64,000 nucleotides of DNA from Haematococcus lacustris. Taxonomy: Eukaryota; Chlorophyta; Chlorophyceae; Chlamydomonadales; Haematococcaceae. The stretch spans positions 327,501 to 391,500 of the forward strand of contig JASKMD010000031.1 in the NCBI GenBank assembly GCA_030144725.1. The letters run 5' to 3'. The translations under genes were made by a program, and so were the position numbers. A model generated the notes under the pieces. The model did not search any database, was not told the origin of the DNA, and was given only the letters and a program-made list of their open reading frames with translations. Of this stretch, positions 11,274 through 24,504 are shown piece after piece (the first letter of the stretch is position 1; every line of letters starts with the position of its first letter).

Positions 11274-14200
11274 TCACTGCCAATGACTTGCATGCGGCCC
11301 TGGCCCTGGCTGTCCATGCGGCCCTGGCCCTGGGTGGTATTGATGGGGGTGGGTGGGGGGAGGCCCCTGCTGTGGGTACGGCTGCTGCTGCTGCTGCTGC
11401 TGCTGCTGTCCATAGCCTGGGTGGTAAGGGGGGGCTGGGTGCCCAGGGCCTTGAGGGTAGGGCTGGGGTGGGGGGTGGGGCTGAGGGTGGCTGCTGGGGT
11501 GGGGGTAGTTGGGGGGCGGTGGCTGCCCATGCGGTGGCCCATGTGGGATGGCAGGCGGGTGGGGATGGGCAGCATAGGCATGGGGCTGCTGTGAGGAGTG
11601 AGGAGCTGACTGGTGGGGGTAGTGTGCAGGGGGGTGGTACTGCTGCTGCTGCTGCTGGTGAGGTGGGTGCTGCTGAAGGGGGGGTTGCTGGTGGTTAGGT
11701 GGTTGTGCATGTCCTGGAGCGCCTGGGTAACCTGGGTGTTGGGTCTTAGGTGGGGGGGGCTGGCCTGGGGTGTAGTAGGCACCAGGGAGGGGGGGCTGTG
11801 AGGGGTGTGAGGGAGGGAGGGTGTGAGGGGGGGGTGATGTGTAAGAAGTGTGAGGGTGCCCTGCAGGTCCACCATAGCCTGGGTGGCCTGGGTGGCCCGG
11901 TGGGGGAGGGCTCCAGGCCTGGGGCGATGGATGGGCGGCAGCTGTGCTCCGCCCTGGGTATGGCTGACTGGCTGGCTGGGGTGGGAAGTGTGATGCTGGG
12001 GCGTGAAAGTGTGACCCAGGGTAGCCATGGCTGGCTTGAGGGGGCGTCAGCACAGCAGTCCCAAGGGCGGGGGGGGCTCCATGTGGGTGGTGGCTGGGGG
12101 GAGGGGCTCCCTGCTGCCCCCCCCCTGCTGCTTGGCCTCCGCCCTGCCCCTGGCTGCCCACTGGGCTAGGGGCCAGGCCTTGCCCAGGTGGCGCTGAGGG
12201 AGGGCCCAGCCCCAGCATTGCGCTCATCTGCCCAGCCGCTGCGTGAGCTAGGAAAGCAGGAGGGGGCCCACCCCCGCCCCCTCTGACCCTGCCTGACCCC
12301 CTTCCCCGAGCCCCCCCTTCCCCCCTTCCCCGCCCGCCCCCTCTCCCTCCTCCACCCCCAGGGCTGGCCCCACCCCCTAACACGCCCAGCACCCCACCCT
12401 CCCCCTGCGTCCCCCCCCGCCCTGCTGCTGCTGCCGCAGGCCCCCGCCCCCGGCCCCTAGGGCTGCCCATGGCTCTAGGGCCCTGCCCCCTGGCCCTGCC
12501 CCCCAGGCCCCTGCCCGGCTGCCGCCCCGCTGCTGTGGGGGACCCCCCAGGGGCAGCCTGCCCGGTGGTGGCCACGCCTGCCTCACCCTCAGCCTTGCGC
12601 TTCATCTGCAGCTTCCGCCTGCAGCCCAGCAAGGCACAGGGGAGGGGGTGGAGGGGGAGGGGAGGGGGAGGAGGGGAGGGGGTGGGGAGGGGGGGGGCGC
12701 AGGCAGGCGGGCAGGTCTAGGCAGGCAGGCAGGCAGGCAGGCAGGCAAGCTGGTGGGGTGCAGGGGTGCAGCCTAGGTCTAGATGCCTAGGTGTAGGTGT
12801 AGGTGTAGGTGTGCAGCCTAAGTCTGGGCTGGCAGGCAGGCAGGCAGGCAAGCTGGTCGGGAGCAGGCAGGTCCCTGGCGGCCTTACGTGTATGCGGCCT
12901 CGGCCTCGTCGTCACTGAAGTATACCTCCTCCTCCTCCTCAACCTCCACACCAGGGTCGTAGTCCACGGGCCGCTCATGACCCACCTGGGCCCAGCACCG
13001 GCACCAGCACAGCCGTAGCCGACCCACCACCACCACCACCACCACCACCACCACCACCACCATAACCACCCCCACCGCTACCACCATCACCACTGCTACC
13101 ACCATCACCACCCCCCACCAGCCACCCCCTCCACTCGGCAAGGCCACCACCATCACCTCTGCCCTCCCCTCAGGAGCCACCAGCACCCCCCCCTCCCCCC
13201 CAAACTCATCAATGGGCCACCCACCCAGCCCCCTACTAGCCACCCCCTCCCCTACACTACACGGCGGCCTCAGGGTTGACCCCCCCTGCCTGTAGGGTTA
13301 CCCTACCCCCCCCCCACATACACACACCCTCCAAATCCTCCCTCCCCACCATCGCTGCTGCCCGTCCCACCCTCCCCCCCCTGCTCTCCACCCATGGCAA
13401 GCGCACTGCCTCCCCCCTCATGCCACCCCCTGACGCCCACCCCACCACTGCAATCCTTCAACCACTGCCCTTGTGGCATCCACCTTGGTCACTCTGGCCA
13501 GTCACACTTCCTAAGACCACAATTTGCATGGCTGGCAACCCGCACATCGCAGCCGACTATTTCCGGACTTACAAACATCTCGGGGGCGATGCGCTCGGCA
13601 CATCGCGCGAGGGACGCCAGCCGCGCCCCGGGCTTCAGCGCTGGCGGAGGCGGCCCGGGGCTGGACCAGCGCAGCGCATAGAAGGGCTGCGTTACGGGAC
13701 CAAACACCTCTTCAATGCGCCCAATGGCCTGCCGAGTTTCGTCAAGAACCAGCACCGATCTGCGCCGCCCGACATCAGCACCGAGTGTCAGTCAAACGTC
13801 GGTTTCTCGTCCTGCGCACTACAATTGAATAGCCAAACTACCAGACCGGTTGCCTGCCACACACAAATCTAACATGCCGTTTTTGCGATCGCGCTATAGG
13901 GGCAGGGTCGCGAGCAGCCATTCGGGCGACGGTTCAAGGTGCGCAGATCCGAGAAGCGTTCAGTGCAGCTGAGGACGGCACCAACAAGCACTGGCCTCAC
14001 CCAGACTTCCCTCCCTCCCTACCTACCTACTTCCCCGACCCTCCCCCCTGCCTCACTCCCTACCTACCAACCTACTTCCTCTACCCTCCCTCCTCCCTCC
14101 TCCCTCCCTCCCTCCCTTGGTCCCCCCCCTACTCCCGCCCCCTTCCCTTCTACTCCCCTCGGCCTCCCTCCCCCCCCCCACCCCCACCCCAGGAGCTGTT

Positions 14201-14834
14201 GCCGCCCCCCCCCTGCCCCACTCACCCCTCAGCCAGGGCTCGGCTGTTGACCAGGCCCTGCACCACCACCACCCCCTCCAGCACCGACAGCACGCAGCCA
14301 GCGGGGTCCAGCGCGTCGCCCTCAGCCACCTCCACCTCCAGGGCTGGCGCCTCCCCCACCATGCCCTGCAGGGGGGCGGCAGCAGGGGGGCGGCAGCAGG
14401 GCAGGGACAGTGGGGGAGGCAGGGGGGGGAGACCGGGGGGAGTGATGCAGCGGTGGCAGGGGGCGCAGGGTCACACTATCACCATGCGTGACGTCACATT
14501 TCATGTGTGTGAAATGGCCACAGTGGCATCGCCCCACAGCTACAGCTATGGCATGTGGTATGCGACAGGCCATGCGGCAGGGCTGACACGCCACCTTGGG
14601 CCCTTACCCCTCTCCCTGCCGCTCTGGCCGCCCCACCCCCCCTGTCCCTCCCTCTTGCAGCGCCACGCACCAAGGCTTCCCGGGCGCTGTTGCCCTTGCC
14701 TGCTCCGCCCCCCCCCCGCCCCCCCTTTCCCCTCATCCTCATCCTCCTCATCAGCCGCTGCGTACGCCCGGGCAATCATGTCGTGCATTTCGTCGCGGTC
14801 CATGAGCACCACCCCCTCATCCCCACTGCCCTCC

Positions 14835-14868
<34 letters not shown>

Positions 14869-15532
14869 GGGGAGGGTGGGGGGCGAGGACCTGCACCTTG
14901 GCCTTCCTAGCCCTCCCCCTGGCTGCTGCTAGAATCACTGTAGTGGCTGGAACCCCCCCTGGCGCGCTGCTTCTGCTGCTGCTGCCAAGCACTGCGGTCT
15001 GGGCGCTGGTGGTGGCTGCTGCCCTGGTGGATGCAGCTTGGCAGGAGGTGGGGCGTGGGCTGGCTGCTGCCCCGTGGGAGGTGGCTGCTGGGTCCTCCAC
15101 CACGTGAAGCACAGCTGTCAGCCGCTCGCCATCCCTGTCTGACACTGGTGTTAGGGACAGGGTCAGCAGCTTTGCACTGCTGGGGTCAGGCAGCTGGACC
15201 AGCTGCTGAGGGGCACTGGGCAGCGCTGCTGCATCCAACGAGTCCTCTGAGGAAGTGCTGACCTGCAGCAGGGCGTCCAGCAGCCAAGGGCCCTACAGCG
15301 TACGGCAAGGGATGCAGCACGTCTGGCAGCGGGGTGTTGCCCCTGCCCACCTCGTCGCTGCTGTCGCCCTCCTCCTCGTCGTCGTCGTCGTCGTCCGAAC
15401 TGCTGCTGCAGCTGCTGGGGCTGGCTGGGGCGGGGGCCAGTACCTCGAGCGCGGCAGCAGCAGCGGCTGCCGCCACCTCCAAGTCGTCGACGCTCGGCAG
15501 GTCGATAGGGCCGTCCGCATAGTCGAACATGA
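11274..15532 (-). CDS. NAF1: NAF1, H/ACA snoRNP assembly factor
   Basis: NAF1 is a nuclear assembly factor that holds the GAR1 site on dyskerin during H/ACA snoRNP biogenesis. Exons on the minus strand: about 15532-15290 (MFDYADGPIDLPS, then an acidic Ser/Asp/Glu tract), about 15290 to 14720 (more acidic and Ser-rich), 14365-14226 (EGVVVVQGLVNSRALAEG), 13759-13573 (SVLVLDETRQAIGRIEEVFG), 12985-12888 (DYDPGVEV, acidic, FSDDEAEAAY) and 12618-11274. Joining the third and fourth gives AEGSVLVLDE followed by GRIEEVFGPVTQPFYALRW, the core of the Gar1/Naf1 RNA-binding barrel. YFSDDEAEA then RKLQMKRKAEG is the usual NAF1 acidic/basic junction. The last exon is a 440-residue Pro/Gln/Gly/His tail, in line with Pro-rich NAF1 C-termini. 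The start is chosen at MFDYADG. The first junction near 15290 is one base out of frame, so an indel or missed short intron is possible. Confidence 0.85.
13024..13062. repeat. (CAC)n trinucleotide array
   Basis: Thirteen CAC units in a NAF1 intron, flanked by C-rich sequence. Confidence 0.8.
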
Positions 15533-15964
15533 AGGAGTCGGCATCTGCCTGTTGCGGGGCGTGATGTTCCGCGCGACCTGGAGGGCGAGGCCAGCTGAAA
15601 ATGCATTGTGCTCCGACAAGCTGCATGTATTTGACTTGCGCGTGTAGCTGCGATTAACAGGCGCACCCAACATCGCAGCAGCCATCAGGTCGGTGTGCCC
15701 CACATCGCCTGCGAACCCAGCGGCCACGGCCAGGTCCATTGCTGCGAGCGCAGCTACAGTAGAACTCCTGTCGCAAGCTACTGTGACGGCATGTGAGTGG
15801 CCATGCACGTAACCCAAATTGCAACTTGCAATTAGCAAGCTAGCAAAAGGCCGAATATTCATGGCAGTACGATTAATCGGACAACACATGCCATGATCAA
15901 TACTGTCTTCGCTGCCTAACATTTGAAACGCTGTCTGACCAGTCTCTCTGCCTTCTGGCTCACA
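15533..15964. other. Spacer between NAF1 5' end and ELP2 3' end
   Basis: Both genes are on the minus strand, so this stretch is the ELP2 3' region and the NAF1 promoter. No other feature seen. Confidence 0.4.
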
Positions 15965-18900
15965 TCACTGCAGCGAAACGGTAAAGACTCTGACTGAATG
16001 ATCGTGTGAACCTGTGGCCAGCTGGCAGCAGTCGCCGCAGTCACGCCAAGCCACGGACGACACCTGTGCCGCATGGCCGTTCAACGGGTCGCTCCGCCAC
16101 AGGCACCGCGCTGGGCCTTCAACGCTGGACTGCGATGGGATGCTCCACAGCTGCAACGCCCCATCCTCCAGCCCGACAGCTAGGACGTGCGGCGATGCTG
16201 CTGCTCCAGGCATGAAAGCGAGGGCGGTGACGGCCGACGGGAAGGGCGGCAGCGTCAGCAAGGGCGCGTTAGGCAGCTTGGGAGGTGGCTCGCAGGGAGT
16301 TGTCCAGTCCGCGCACAACGAGCTGTCGTCGGCTGCCGCTGCCAACGGCGCGGTGTCCCAGATCTTGATCAAACCGTCTCTTGCACCAGTGGCTAGAAGT
16401 CGGTCGTCGTTTGACCAGGCGCAGCCCCAGATGATCCGCGCATGAGCAGCTTTCTGCCGGTGGACTAGGCGGAAGGAATGGGGCGCGGGCCCGCTCGCCG
16501 ACTCCGCACACGAGCGACGTTGGTGGACAGCCCAGCTGCGATCCCGCGAGCAGGAAGCTAGCCACCGGCCAGAGTGTGACCAAGCCAGTTGTGTGACAGT
16601 CAAAGTGTGGGCCTGCGAGCAGTCAACCAGCTACTCAATGCCTGCGGTTGCCTCGGGCAGCTCGGCGCCATGATGCGCCCGCGGCCCCGCCCCCACTACC
16701 TTGCCCCCATGCCCTCTCTTCCTTCCCCGCCCTCCTCCCCTCTTCCCGTCGTTTCCCTCCCACCTCCCCTTCCCTCAGCCCCTGCACGCCCACCTCCAGT
16801 TGAGCGACGCCCCTCCAGGTGTCCCCCGCCACATCCCAGACCCACACCGCGGCAGCCCTGGGCGAGGCCTTGGCCACACAGGCGCTGGCCAGCAGGGCGC
16901 CGTCGGGGGAGGCTGCGGCGCAGTACACCAGGTCGCCGTGCCCGTACAGCTTGTGGCCCTCAGGCCATAGCGTGTTCTGTGGGCAGCCAGGGGGGAAGGG
17001 GGGGGAGGGGAGGGGAGGGGGAGGGGTTGAGGAGGGGTTGAGGAGGGGAGTGGAGGGGGGGGGCCCGCAGGCCCCCCAGTCATGCAGGCACGAGGGGGGG
17101 ACACCGACACCTGAGCGCCACAGCAGTTTGCCACCACCCTCACCCTCAACCTCATAACCCAGGGCCAGAGTGGGCTGCGCAGCCTTGTTTGGACACCCCC
17201 CCCCCCCTGGCATGCCTGGGCTCAGCTGGATGCTCAGCTCTCCTGCCTGCCTGCACTGCACAACTACTTCAACATCTAGCTGCCAGCACCGCCAATCTGC
17301 CCAACTACCTGGCTAGTGCAGATGGATGCTTCAGCTCCTCTCCTCCTCCCCCTTCCCCACACCACACCACAGGCCCCAGCCCAGCCCGGCCCGCCCCGAC
17401 CTGCGCCAGATGCTCCTCCAGGGGAGGGGTGGACACGGCACAGGGGGCAGCATGGGGGGCAAAGTCCGGGCCGTCCTCGTACCCGCCCGCACCTACACCT
17501 GAAGCCACAAAAGAGCAGCAGGTTGCCACAGGGGGAGGGGGGAGGGGGAGGGGGAGGGGGAGGGGGAGGGGGAGGGGGAGGGGGAGGGGGAGGGGGAGGG
17601 GGAGGGGGAGGGGGAGGGGGAGGGGGAGGGGGAGGGGGAGGGGGAGGGGGAGGGGGGAGGGGGAGGGGGAGGGGGAGGGGGAGGGGGAGGGGGAGGGGGG
17701 GAGGGGGGAGGGGGAGGGGGAGGGGGAGGGGGAGGGGGAGGGGGAGGGGGAGGGGAGGGGGAGGGGGGAGGGGAGGGGGAGGGGGAGGGGGGAGGGGGAG
17801 GGGGAGGGGGAGGGGGAGGGGGCGGGGGAGGGGGAGGGGGAGGGGGAGGGGGGGGAGGGGGAGGGGGAGGGGGAGGGGGAGGGGGAGGGGGAGGGGGGAG
17901 GGGGAGGGGGAGGGGGAGGGGGAGGGGGGAGGGGGAGGGGGAGGGGGAGGGGGAGGGGGAGGGGGAGGGGGAGGGGGAGGAGGGGGAGGAGGGCAACTGT
18001 AAGCATCGCCGTGAGCCTGATTAGCTGTGCCCCCTGCCCCGCCCCCCCACACCGCCCCTGGCCCCTACCAGGCAGCTGCAGTCCACTGCCGGCCCCCAGC
18101 GCGTTGTCCCCCCTGCCCCTCCCCCCTGCTCCATCGCCTTGTTGGTCAGGCCCAGGGCGGACACTGATGCGCCATAGCCTCGCGCCCTGCGTCCAGGAAC
18201 CCCTGCCTGCCCAGCCCAGGGCCCTGACCCCGGCCCCTGGGGGGACCCCCCTGCCCCCCCTGCTGCTTCCCTTGTAGCAGGGGTGGCGGCTGGGTCGAGG
18301 GGGCCTGCCAGTGGCTGCAGGCTGTCTAGCGTGTCCAAGAACACCTGGGGGGGCAGGGGGGGGGCAGGGGGGAGGGGGGCAGTCAGCCATGGGAGTCGAG
18401 AGGGTGCCTCAGGGGGCAGGCAAGCAGCGGTGGGGGGTGGGGGGCGGCACAGCGGCCTGCACATGCCCCTGGGCCCACAGGCTCTACATGCCCCCTTCCC
18501 CTCTCGAGCTGCACCATGCTACGTGTGCATGGAGCATGGTGCAGTTGCATGGAGTGCATGTGGGGTGTGTTGCTGTGCGCAGCGCCTCACCCTGGGCGCC
18601 TCCATCACGCGCACCACCTTTTCCTCAGAGCCACAGGCGTAGGCGTAGGAGGCGGCCAGGGTGCCGTGCGGCAGGAAGGCCAGGCAGGAGAAGTCGTGGC
18701 CGTGCACCTGAGGCCATAGGGGGGGGGCAGCACAGGGGGGGGGGTGCGGGCAGCAGGGGGGGGGGGGGGGGCAGCAGAGGGGGGGGGGGGGGGGCGGGCA
18801 GCAGGGGGGGGGGGATGACCACAGCTACAGCTGCCCTAGGTGTTCCCACCCTACCCCCACCCGCCAGGCTCATATAGCCCCCCTACACACGCCCTCGTCC

Positions 18901-19946
18901 ACGTTGCTTGACCCCATCCTGCCCCGGCGGCTACCACACATCAGTCACACCTTTCACTGCGGATCACACCTGTGGTCGGCCGATCTCACACCAATGCTCG
19001 ACAGCAGCCGCATCGGTTGCCAGCACCCCAGGCTGGTTGGTTTTGGAGGCCGGTCCAGCGACACCATTCTGTGGCAGCTTCCCTGCAGCTTCCATGTCGG
19101 TTGCGCTGTCAGGTATACAATCGTCTGCACCCCTGCTGCTGCTGCTCCTGTCGCCCCCCTGCTGCTGCTGCTGCTGCTCTCTGGGTTCCCTGGCCCCCCT
19201 GCTGCTGAGTCAGCTGCCCCTGCCGCTGGTGTTGGCGGCAGCGGGGAGCCGCTGTGAAGGAAGGAGGGGGGGGCGGGCAGGCAGGCGAACAGGCGGGCAG
19301 TCTGGTCATCAGAGACGGAGGCCAGCACCCTGCCCCCGCAGCCCCAGGCAACCTGGCGAACCGCGTCCCAGTGCCCCCCCAGAGCATGGCGGGGCTCCCA
19401 GTGGGACGAGGCAGCCGGTGGGTGGGGGCCCGGGGGGGGGAGGGGGAGGGGGAGGGAGGGTGCTCCCACAGGTGCAGCGCTCCTGGGGGGTCAGGGGGGG
19501 GGGGCAGGGGTGAAGCCACAGGCACAGCCGCAGTGGCCAGTCGAGGGGGGGGTAAAAGGGGTGGCGGTTGGGGAGGGAGGATGGGGTCCATCCCTCCTCC
19601 CCCTGGGCCTGTCCCCTCCCCTCCTCCCCCCCCCTGTCCCCTTCCAGCCCCCCATCCCCCTGACCTGTGAATCCATGCGCCAGCAGGTGCTTCCCCTGTG
19701 GGCCCCACACGCCCCCAAAGTAGCCCAGGCAGGCGGCCCCCGCGTCCCCCACGCTGGCCACGTTCATCCACAGCCCGCTGCCACGCTGCACAGGGCAGCC
19801 CAGACAGCCTGTCACTGCCAGGCAAACTCAGGAGCAGCTTAAAAAGCTCAAAAGACTTCCCCCCTCCCCCCCTCACTTCGGGCACTGCCTGTAGGGTAGT
19901 GTCCGGGCACTGCCTTTGAGCATCCACCCACGCCCCCTCCTCCTTC

Positions 19947-19980
<34 letters not shown>

Positions 19981-22900
19981 ATCTACTCCCCCCCGCTCCC
20001 GGCCCCCTCACCTCAGGCACCCACAGGGCCATGGTGCGGTCCATGCTGGCGGTCAGGAGACACAGCGAGTTCTTGGGCGGCAGGCCCCCCAGCCCTGGCG
20101 CCCCCTCAGGCCCCTCAGCCCCTAACCCCCCAGGGGGGCCCCCAGCTGGGATTTGAACCCTGGGCTGCCAGCGCACTGAATGCACCCAATCCTCATGGCC
20201 CACCAGCAGGGACTCCAGGGTGACGTCATAACTGCATATGGAGGTCGTTGTGTGACAGTGTGAACTTGGTGCACATTGTTATATGTCACACTATGCATGC
20301 ACACCTCAGCTGCCACCCAGCTCCTAGGCTCCTACACCAGGCTGAAGGTACTCATGCCCAAGGCCAAGCAGTCCGTTCAGGCTGACCGTTGTATCGGTGT
20401 AACCAGTGTTACCAAGTACGACAGCCCGTGTCCTACTAAGTAGCGTATTACCGTGTTCCCAATACGGTTGGATTCTAGCACGAGCGTGTTGCGAGAGGTA
20501 ACCGGTTCAAACCCCTGTTAAACCATTTTTTCCCCTCCGACGCCGCCAAGGCTGTTGTTAGCAAACTTAAACGCAAACGCGCACATGCTCCTTAGCTTAA
20601 GGCATCACACACAAGGAAGGCCTAATGTTAAGATGCCAAAGGATCACAGGGAGAATCAATTGGTGGGTTAGGTGGCAAACAAGTGGTGGGTAGATGCTTC
20701 ATGTGCTCAAGGCCAAGGCCAGAGCCTCAGCCTCCAGGGCTGCCACACGGGCAGTCTCCTTAGCCATATCAGCTTCCACTGCGGCCTCAAGGGCATCTTC
20801 ATTGATTGCCTGCAGCCGCTGTAGTAGCTCCTCCCCCTCCCCCTCCCCCTCCCCCCTCTTCCTCCCCCTCTCCCTCCCCCTCCCCCTCCCCGTCCCCTTG
20901 CTCACACTGCCACTCCCACGCCTTGCTCGCTACAACCCTTGCCAGCCCGCTTCAACAAGCGGGAATTGAAGTAGAGCTGTGTGAGCATCTCCGCATTGCT
21001 GGCTGTCAAACGGTTGCGGCGGGGGTTGTGGACAAACCCATAGCTGCTCCAAGCACGCTCGCAAGAGGTGGCTGATGCCACTTGCGAGGTGACCTTCATG
21101 GCCAGTGCCCCCAGGGCTCCGCCGGTGTGGATCCTATGCCACTCATGGGGTGGCATACTCTTGGCTGTCGCAGCGGCCATGGCGGTTGTGGCATGCAAGT
21201 ACTTGGGCAGCTGCACGACACACTCCGCTGCTGAGGTTGGACTGAGCTTCTCTGCCACCTTCATGAGGTCAGGCAGCACAGCTTGGAAATCCAATTGTCC
21301 TGCCGATGACTCCCCGCGCATGTTGAAATGTTGTCGATACTCTGGGTCCAGCAAGGCAGCTGCCCCGTGCAGAGGACGCAACAACATGCTGGTGCGGCGC
21401 TCTGTAGCGAGCAGGATTTGCTCTGCGTTGGGGATGTTGTGCTCCACGATGGCTGCTCGGATGGCCTGCTCCATGCGCTTGAGCGCAAACCACACCTTGC
21501 TGATGACGGGCTGGCTGCTGTCCATCATGCGCAACACCACGCGGATGGGCTCCATGATGCTGACAAGCTGCCGCACATGCAGCAACCAGGTGGCAGAGTG
21601 CTTGCCCGCTGTGCCCAGGACCAGGTTCTTGATCTTCTCAGCTGCCTCCCTGGTTGGACGGTCTGCAGCGGCTTGCCACCTTGCCCACCGCGGGTCACAC
21701 ACCATGGCCTGCAGCGCCGGGTATGTGTCAAGCACCCGTTGGCACATGGTGAGCACAGAGCAAAACCTCGTCTCTCCGGGGTTGAGCAGTTGCAGTGCCT
21801 TGTAGGCTGTGACGGTGTCGCTAGGGGCCACTGCCTTGGGTGCAGCTGCCTGGGCCACGGCCTCCGCAATGGCTGCCCTCCTTGCTGCTGCTCCAGGTTG
21901 GGCACCAGCTTGCTGCCTGCTAGCTCCCCCACTGGGCAGCTGTCCAAGACCGGTGGCCAGTTGTCCACGACCAGCCATGGCACCACCTGCCTGCGTGCTG
22001 CCACCTCCAACGTTCAGCGGCTGTGCATGGCTTGGCAGCTGGACTCTTGCAGCCATCTCCATGGAAATGGTACGGAAGAGCCAGGTAACGGCCGGCCGAG
22101 CCCGGACAAAGTGCACAAGCCCCTTGGTCAGGGTGATGGGTCCGCGCAGCCCACACGGGCTTGCCAATGTCCTCCAACAATAGGTCCAGGGTGTGTGAGC
22201 CACAGGGAATGGAAAGCACACGCAAGTCTTCATCCTCCTCTAGCATCTTTCCAGCGGCCACACAGTTGGCAGCATTGTCGGAGAAAACTGCCACCACGTC
22301 CTCCACTCCCACACGCATGATGACTGCCTTCAACGTTTCCTTTAGGTACACACTCGTTTTCTTGTTGTTGCCCGTGTCTATTGCCGACTCCAGCATAGAT
22401 CCAGATGGGGTGGTGACGGTGGCATTGAGCATTGAACGGGCAGATTCATCGGTGTAGCCGTCGAAGGAGACACTGCAGCCAAAGTGGGACCGCTCAGCCC
22501 GCATGGGTGCCAGTTGACTGTCCAAGCGTTGCAGCGCTTGCAGACATGCAACACTCATGCATGTCTGGGTAATGCGGATGCTATGCTGATGCATGCTGAT
22601 GGTGATGCTGATGGTGATGCTGATGCATGGTGATGCTGATGAGAGTAGGAATGTGCATGGTGATGCTGATGGTGATGCTGATGCCAAGCGTTGCAATATG
22701 ATGATGAGGCTAAGCATTGTAACATGGTGATGTTGATGGTGAGCACTATGGTGATGTTCATGGTGAGCCATATGGAATCATCACCTTGGGGACAAGCACC
22801 GTTCGCATGTGTTCGCAACTTGGGGGTTTGTAGATACCAGGGTACACAGCCACCATCCTGAGCAATTTAGCAAGGCCGTCACCTCTGAGGAGGTGAAGTG

Positions 22901-24468
22901 GCACACCCCATTCCTGGGTCATGAGGTCAGTTAGCTGCAAACAAATGCACCACATGCACGTGTTAAAATGTGCCTGCCATGTGACAGAAATGCTGGTGGT
23001 GGTGATGATACTGATAATGAAGCTGATGTTGATGATGAGCACAATTCAAGTAGCAAGTAGATGGCGAGCACATGATGACGTGCAAGTAGCAATAGCATGT
23101 GCAAGTTGCAAGTACAAGTGGCAAGTACAAGTCACGCCACCCACCGTGTCATCAATCATCTCCTTGGTCACCACATCTTGCGACGCGTTGCGTGAAGCAC
23201 GCTGGCGCGATGGGGAGGGCTCCATGCCATCTTCGCCGCGGCGCTTGTGGGTAGACGATGCAGCTGAGGCTGCGGATGCGTCGTGTTGCCGCACTAGCTG
23301 GACCATCTCTGGGTCGGGGGCCGTACATTTCTTGACATCAGTTTTAGAGCCGCTGATGTGCTGTGCGACGCGCGTCACGCTATTTATGCTGGCTGTCCAG
23401 GGGCAGCGCTTGCAAGTGACATGCCATGCCGACTTGCTAGGTGACTCCTCCCTATGCACCGTATCCCATACTGCAGCGTAAAAGGAGCTGACGCGTCGCA
23501 TCACGCAGCGCGCAGCTAGGCCCGGACCGGTCGTGTCGTATTGTCATATTGCTCGCTCATTTTAAGCCAAAAAGTCATGATTCGAGAACACGAGGAATAC
23601 GACCGCATTTTGACCGAATTTGGTAACACTGGTGTAAACCCACCATCGCCATCGCCATCATCTTGCTGCACCCTCACCACTTAGCAGTAACGAAGGACTG
23701 AGCCCTGCCCCTTCCCCCCTGCCCCCCCTGCTGCACTGCCCCACACCCACCAGCAGCCTGCGGCCTGCAGCTGAGGGCGGGGGGCGTAGCGCATCAGGTC
23801 GGCCAGGGGGTCCGCCCCCCCAGGCCCGGCGGCAGCCAGCACCGCCCCTGGGCCCGCCTGCTGGATGGCCCAGATGCGACCATACCTACAGCCATGAACG
23901 GCATGACATGGAACTCAGGGGTGGGGGAGGGTCGGAGGGGAGGGAGGGGGGTGAGGGTTGAGGGGTGTGGGGGTGAGGGTTGAGGGGTGTGACAGAGAGT
24001 GCAGGCCCTGCCGCTCACCCTCCGCCCCTCCCCCTCCCCCCTCCCCCTCCCCCTCCCCCTCCCCCTGTTGCTGTGACCCTGCCGCTCACCTGTCCTGAGA
24101 GGCGCTGGCCAGCAGCAGCTGGCCCCCCCCTGCTGCCCCCTCCCTGCTTGCCCCCCGGTGACCCTCATGCCCCCCCCCCCCCGCTGCTGCTGCCCCCCCC
24201 TGCTCCTGCTGCTGCTGCTGCTGCTGCTGCCTCCCTCCCGGCAGTGAGGTGCAGCAGTGGCAGAAGGCGAGGGAGCGGATCCAGTTCTCGTGCCCTGCCA
24301 GCACGGCGGAGGGCTGGAATGCCCCGGCGCCCCCTGCAGGCCCTGGGGGGGGCGTATGAACAGGTGCACTCGCGCGTCAGTGCCGCCTGTGGCCAGCAGC
24401 AGCCTGAAGTGGGGCAGCAGCAGCAGCAGCAGTGGCCTGGAGGCAGCAGCAGCCTGGATGTGGCAGGG

Positions 24469-24504
<36 letters not shown>

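Larger units (their letters stand above)
20404..23631 (-). mobile_element. Complete hAT DNA transposon inside an ELP2 intron
   Basis: A 3228-base element. Its ends are 12-base perfect terminal inverted repeats, CAGTGTTACCAA at 20404 and the reverse complement ending at 23631. Flanks resemble an imperfect 8-base target duplication (GGTGTAAC at 20396-20403, GTGTAAAC at 23632-23639), the duplication size typical of hAT elements. It carries a BED finger, DUF659-like and hAT C-terminal dimerisation segments on the minus strand. It lies wholly within the intron between ELP2 exons ending at 23751 and starting at 20231. Confidence 0.88.

Noticed and set aside
15293..15922. 209-codon minus-strand frame upstream of NAF1
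   Set aside because: Its 3' half is an off-frame shadow of the NAF1 acidic exon; the 5' half has no homology or splice support.
17189..18390. Long Gly/Arg/Glu or Pro-rich frames on both strands
   Set aside because: They are the GGGGGA array in an ELP2 intron plus shadows of ELP2 exons.
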